A stretch of DNA of 64,000 nt from Sphingomonas sp. PP-F2F-A104-K0414 (GTDB taxonomy: Bacteria > Pseudomonadota > Alphaproteobacteria > Sphingomonadales > Sphingomonadaceae). The position numbers were made by a program, and so were the translations under genes. The stretch spans positions 62,001 to 126,000 of the forward strand of contig NZ_SLYD01000005.1 of the NCBI RefSeq assembly GCF_004340945.1, in the 5' to 3' direction. Numbering within the stretch: position 1 is the first letter of the stretch; each line of letters starts with the position of its first letter. The notes under the pieces are model-generated. The model ran no database searches, was not told the origin of the DNA, and saw nothing but the letters and a program-made list of their open reading frames with translations. Below are positions 60,987 through 64,000 of this stretch, in pieces.

Positions 60987-63248
60987 CTACTTTCCACTAC
61001 CTCGGCTGGCGCGAAACGCCGACGCAGCACCGTGAAACCGGCCATGTCGCGGCCCGAACGCCTGCGCGGTGTGTTCGAGGAGAGGCGGATTGCGCCACGG
61101 GTGACGATCGCCGGCGTTGAGGATGGTCACGACAGTCCCGCTCCCCAAGGTCAGCGCGACACCGCCCGTCCGCCGGAGCACACGACGATCCAGCTTCAGC
61201 CACCGCGGCGCACAACGTTTCGGCAAACCGCGTTCGCTGACGACGACATCGGCACCGCGGCAGGCGGCAAGGAACTCGGCGATCGGAACCATATAAGCGC
61301 TGCGGGTCGCCAGGATGCGCCACATCCGTCCTCGTCCAGCGATATCTGTGACGCACAGATCGCGGCTGCATCGGGCATCGGGTTGGTCCGCGAGCAGGAG
61401 CGGCTCGCCATCCACCCCACCATTCTCGGCCAGCATGTCACGCGTATAGTCGCCCGCCCGGTCGCGCAGCATCGCCAGCCCCGCCGCAGTCCGTACCGCG
61501 ACGTGGCGACCGTCACCCGTCACCAGAACGTCCGGCGCCGGCGTGGTCAGTGCCCAGATCGCGCCGACGGCCAGCGGCACCAGTCCAAGGCGTCGCCACT
61601 GGGTCCGCCAGAGCGCAATCCAAATCCCCCCGACGATCATTAGCGCGAACGCCGCCGTCGGCATCGCGGGCAACGACCGCACCGAGCCGGGAGCGCTGGC
61701 GACGATATGCGCCAGCCAGAGCAGCGCATCGAGCGAGCGTTGGACCAGCCACCAGATCGGCGCGCCAAGACCGCCCGCATCGAGCAGCAGTGCCAACGCT
61801 TCCAGCGGCATCACCACGAACGTCGTCAGCGGGATCGCGACGATGTTGGCGAACGCGCCGTACAGCCCCGCCTTGTGGAAATGATAGACCGCGATCGGCA
61901 TCAGCGCGAATTCGACCAGCAGGCCCGTCAACAGCAGCGATGCGACACCCCGCGCGAGTTTGCGCCCGCGTCCTTCGTCATGCGGACCAAAGAACGCGCG
62001 GATCACAGGATGCTCGTGCAGCGCCATGATCGCGGTGATCGCCGCGAACGACAGCTGGAAGCTCGGTCCGGCTGCCGATTCGGGCAATACCAGCATGACG
62101 CACGCCGCTCCGGTCGCGACGAGCCGCAACGTCATCGCCTCGCGTCCCATCGCCAGTGCCGCCAGCACGAGCAACGCGGCCACGCACGACCGGATCGTCG
62201 GCACTTGGCTCCCGGTCAGCAAGGTATAGCCGATCGCCGCCGCCGCACCCGCCAATGCAGCGATCAGCGGCAGTCGCGCATGAAGCGCCAGCCAAGGACT
62301 GAGCGCCAGTAGCCGCAGCACGATCAACATCGTCGCCGCCACCGCCGCGGTGATATGCAACCCACTAACCGACAGCAGATGCGCGAGGCCCGCCCGGCGC
62401 ATCGCCTCCGAATCTTCTTCGCTGATCGCACCAACGTCACCCGTTGCGAGCGCTGCCGCTATGCCGCCTGCGCTGCCGTCCAGTCGCGAGACGATATGGT
62501 GCGACAGAGCGACGCGAATGCCCGCACCCGATTTGCTCGGCGCCGTCACCACCACCGGTGCGAAGCCGCGCCCGGTCGCGCCGATTCCGCCGAACCACGC
62601 GACGCGCGCAAAGTCGTAGGCGCCCGGCACCGCTGGCAAAGGCGGCGGCATCAGGCGAGCGCGCAGGTGTACGACTGCCCCGGTCCCGAGCAGCTTCGGC
62701 GCATCGGTCTCCGCGAGGTTGACGCGGACCCGGTAAGGCAAGGCAACCGGCTGCCCATCAGTCTCCTTACCTTTGCCAAGTGGCAGAACCGTCAATCGCA
62801 CCAATTTTCGCGCCACCAGCGGCTCGATCGCCTCAACCTTCGCCGAGAAGCTCGCGATCGTCGGGCCGCCCAACACCGGTCGTGCCACCGATTCCGACCG
62901 AGCCCAGATCAGCCCAAGACCGAGCCCCGCAGTCAGCAAACCAATCGCCAGCGCGCGCGCCGCACGTCCGCCCTGCCCCACCGCCAGACACGCAAGCCCG
63001 CTCGCCACCAACAGCAACACCGCCACGCACCATGCCGCCGGGTCCGACAGCGCAAACCACAGCGCTATCCCACCCCCCAGCATCACCGGCAGCCACAGCA
63101 CCAACTGGTCGCGCTCCGCCTCCAGCCAGCGCTCGACCGCCAGCCCCCCGCGCTCCACGGCAAGCCCGACGACAGCCCCCCATCGCGGCACGCCCATTTG
63201 TCGCCGCCAAGGACGCATGCTAGGGGCGGCGACGGCTGTCATGGCCAT
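60987..63248 (-). CDS. comEC: ComEC/Rec2 competence DNA-uptake channel
   Basis: A 753-residue inner-membrane protein. N-terminal membrane helices and an OB-like domain (about 110-260, DUF4131), then the competence domain with [15 protein letters not shown] and the further membrane segments. The C-terminal 180 residues resemble the metallo-beta-lactamase part but lack an HxHxDH metal site ([13 protein letters not shown]), so nuclease activity is doubtful. ComEC passes single-stranded DNA into the cytoplasm. Start at ATG 63248; 40 bases separate it from the divergent gltX. Other competence genes are not in the window. Confidence 0.93.
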   Translation of the reverse strand: MAMTAVAAPSMRPWRRQMGVPRWGAVVGLAVERGGLAVERWLEAERDQLVLWLPVMLGGGIALWFALSDPAAWCVAVLLLVASGLACLAVGQGGRAARALAIGLLTAGLGLGLIWARSESVARPVLGGPTIASFSAKVEAIEPLVARKLVRLTVLPLGKGKETDGQPVALPYRVRVNLAETDAPKLLGTGAVVHLRARLMPPPLPAVPGAYDFARVAWFGGIGATGRGFAPVVVTAPSKSGAGIRVALSHHIVSRLDGSAGGIAAALATGDVGAISEEDSEAMRRAGLAHLLSVSGLHITAAVAATMLIVLRLLALSPWLALHARLPLIAALAGAAAAIGYTLLTGSQVPTIRSCVAALLVLAALAMGREAMTLRLVATGAACVMLVLPESAAGPSFQLSFAAITAIMALHEHPVIRAFFGPHDEGRGRKLARGVASLLLTGLLVEFALMPIAVYHFHKAGLYGAFANIVAIPLTTFVVMPLEALALLLDAGGLGAPIWWLVQRSLDALLWLAHIVASAPGSVRSLPAMPTAAFALMIVGGIWIALWRTQWRRLGLVPLAVGAIWALTTPAPDVLVTGDGRHVAVRTAAGLAMLRDRAGDYTRDMLAENGGVDGEPLLLADQPDARCSRDLCVTDIAGRGRMWRILATRSAYMVPIAEFLAACRGADVVVSERGLPKRCAPRWLKLDRRVLRRTGGVALTLGSGTVVTILNAGDRHPWRNPPLLEHTAQAFGPRHGRFHGAASAFRASRGSGK

Positions 63249-63287
63249 CGTTTCTCCATCGTTTCATCAGTCTGGGAGCACCCGCGG

Positions 63288-64000
63288 TTGGGCGCAATAT
63301 CTGATACGGGCACCGCCAATTCGGCCGCACCCGTGGTTACCCGTTTCGCTCCGTCGCCGACGGGGTTCCTGCATCTTGGCGGCGCGCGCACCGCGCTGTT
63401 CAACTGGCTGTTTGCGAAAGCTAATGGCGGCAAGTTCCTGCTGCGGATCGAGGATACCGACCGGGTCCGCTCGACCCAGCCGGCGATCGACGCGATCATC
63501 GACGGGATGCGCTGGCTCGGACTCGACTGGGACGGCGATGTCGTCATGCAGTTCGCGGGCGCCGAGCGTCACGCACAGGTCGCGCACGAAATGGTCGCGA
63601 ACGGGCACGCCTATCGCTGCTACATGACCAACGACGAAATCGCCGCGATGCGTGCCGAGGCACAGGCCGCGAAGAAGCCGCTCCGCATCCGCAGCCCGTG
63701 GCGCGATCGCCCCGAGAGCGAAGCGCCGAACCTGCCCCACGTCGTTCGTCTGCGCGCGCCGCAGGAAGGCGCCGTCACGATCGAGGACCGCGTGCAAGGG
63801 TCCGTCACGGTCAAGAACGAAGAGATCGACGACCTCGTCCTGCTGCGCTCGGACGGTACACCGACCTACATGCTGGCCGTCGTCGTCGACGATCACGACA
63901 TGGGCGTGACGCACGTCATCCGCGGCGACGATCACCTCAACAATGCGTTCCGCCAGCTGCCGATCTACCGCGCGATGGGCTGGCCTGAGCCGATCTACGC
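63288..64000 (+). CDS. gltX: Glutamate-tRNA ligase, 3'-truncated by window edge
   Basis: The first 237 codons of a class I glutamyl-tRNA synthetase. [20 protein letters not shown] is the HIGH-type ATP site and [14 protein letters not shown] the next block; the tRNA-binding [19 protein letters not shown] is visible at the edge. The start is not clear: I use TTG 63288 (GGGAG 8 bases upstream), giving a short extra N-terminal peptide as in related sphingomonad proteins; GTG 63333 (MVTRFAPSP) is an alternative without a ribosome site. Divergent from comEC. The KMSKS end is beyond the window. Confidence 0.95.
   Translation, partial: MGAISDTGTANSAAPVVTRFAPSPTGFLHLGGARTALFNWLFAKANGGKFLLRIEDTDRVRSTQPAIDAIIDGMRWLGLDWDGDVVMQFAGAERHAQVAHEMVANGHAYRCYMTNDEIAAMRAEAQAAKKPLRIRSPWRDRPESEAPNLPHVVRLRAPQEGAVTIEDRVQGSVTVKNEEIDDLVLLRSDGTPTYMLAVVVDDHDMGVTHVIRGDDHLNNAFRQLPIYRAMGWPEPIY

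Noticed and set aside
1..64000. tRNA, rRNA, insertion sequence or prophage
   Set aside because: No cloverleaf with a 3' acceptor stem, no rRNA core sequence, no transposase or phage gene was recognised in the reading; a tRNAscan run would be decisive for tRNA.

Overview
The window is about 66% GC by eye, gene-dense, and reads as chromosomal DNA of an alphaproteobacterium of the order Sphingomonadales, most likely Sphingomonas itself. Supporting signs are the gene orders tsaE-amgK-murU-addB-addA-trxA and trpGDC-moaC / moeA-lexA-comEC-gltX, a DivL-type cell-cycle kinase homologue with tyrosine in place of the phospho-acceptor histidine, a large TonB-dependent receptor, GTTC-N7-GTTC SOS boxes, EcfG-type stress promoters, and many intergenic palindromic repeats. 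I see no rRNA, tRNA, insertion sequence, prophage or CRISPR array.

Layout. 1-753: 3' end of argJ. 767-12697 (minus strand): divL, then a chain of overlapping or touching genes tsaE, amgK, murU, addB, addA, trxA and a small secreted protein that may be frameshifted. 12778-15933: TonB-dependent receptor. 16118-17539: ahcY, preceded by a perfect 20-bp AT palindrome that looks like an operator. 17770-24240: yqgE, peroxiredoxin, AMP nucleosidase, a Lys/Ala/Pro-rich membrane protein, an M2 peptidase and an alpha/beta hydrolase. 24343-29403: a 1686-residue YadA-like trimeric autotransporter with tandem stalk repeats and an AT-rich upstream region. 29853-34287: asd, an MgtC-like membrane protein and a dipeptidyl peptidase IV. 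34503-42112 (plus strand): an unknown protein, a MoxR ATPase, a GT-C glycosyltransferase, a CHAP amidase-like protein, an S15-type hydrolase, a VWA protein and a small basic membrane protein. 42399-49104: anmK, rimO, a tiny stress membrane protein, a beta-lactamase-fold hydrolase, an M17 aminopeptidase and a TPR protein. 49232-60517: tpiA, ppiD-trpE, trpGDC-moaC, tonB, moeA, lexA. 60987-64000: comEC and the 5' part of gltX.

How the genes fit together. amgK and murU form the anabolic MurNAc recycling route to UDP-MurNAc, and anmK, 33 kb away, feeds the same route. addAB and the autoregulated lexA belong to double-strand break repair and the SOS response. Several secreted or cell-envelope hydrolases (M2, S9, S15, beta-lactamase-fold) together with the TonB system suggest scavenging of peptides and other large nutrients. 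ahcY serves the methyl cycle. The repeats fall into at least five palindromic families, one of which has become coding sequence at the 3' end of trpG. No wholly new defence-type system stands out. The best leads are the regulatory sites (triple SOS box, ahcY palindrome, EcfG promoters), the divergent DivL and the separated MoxR/VWA pair.
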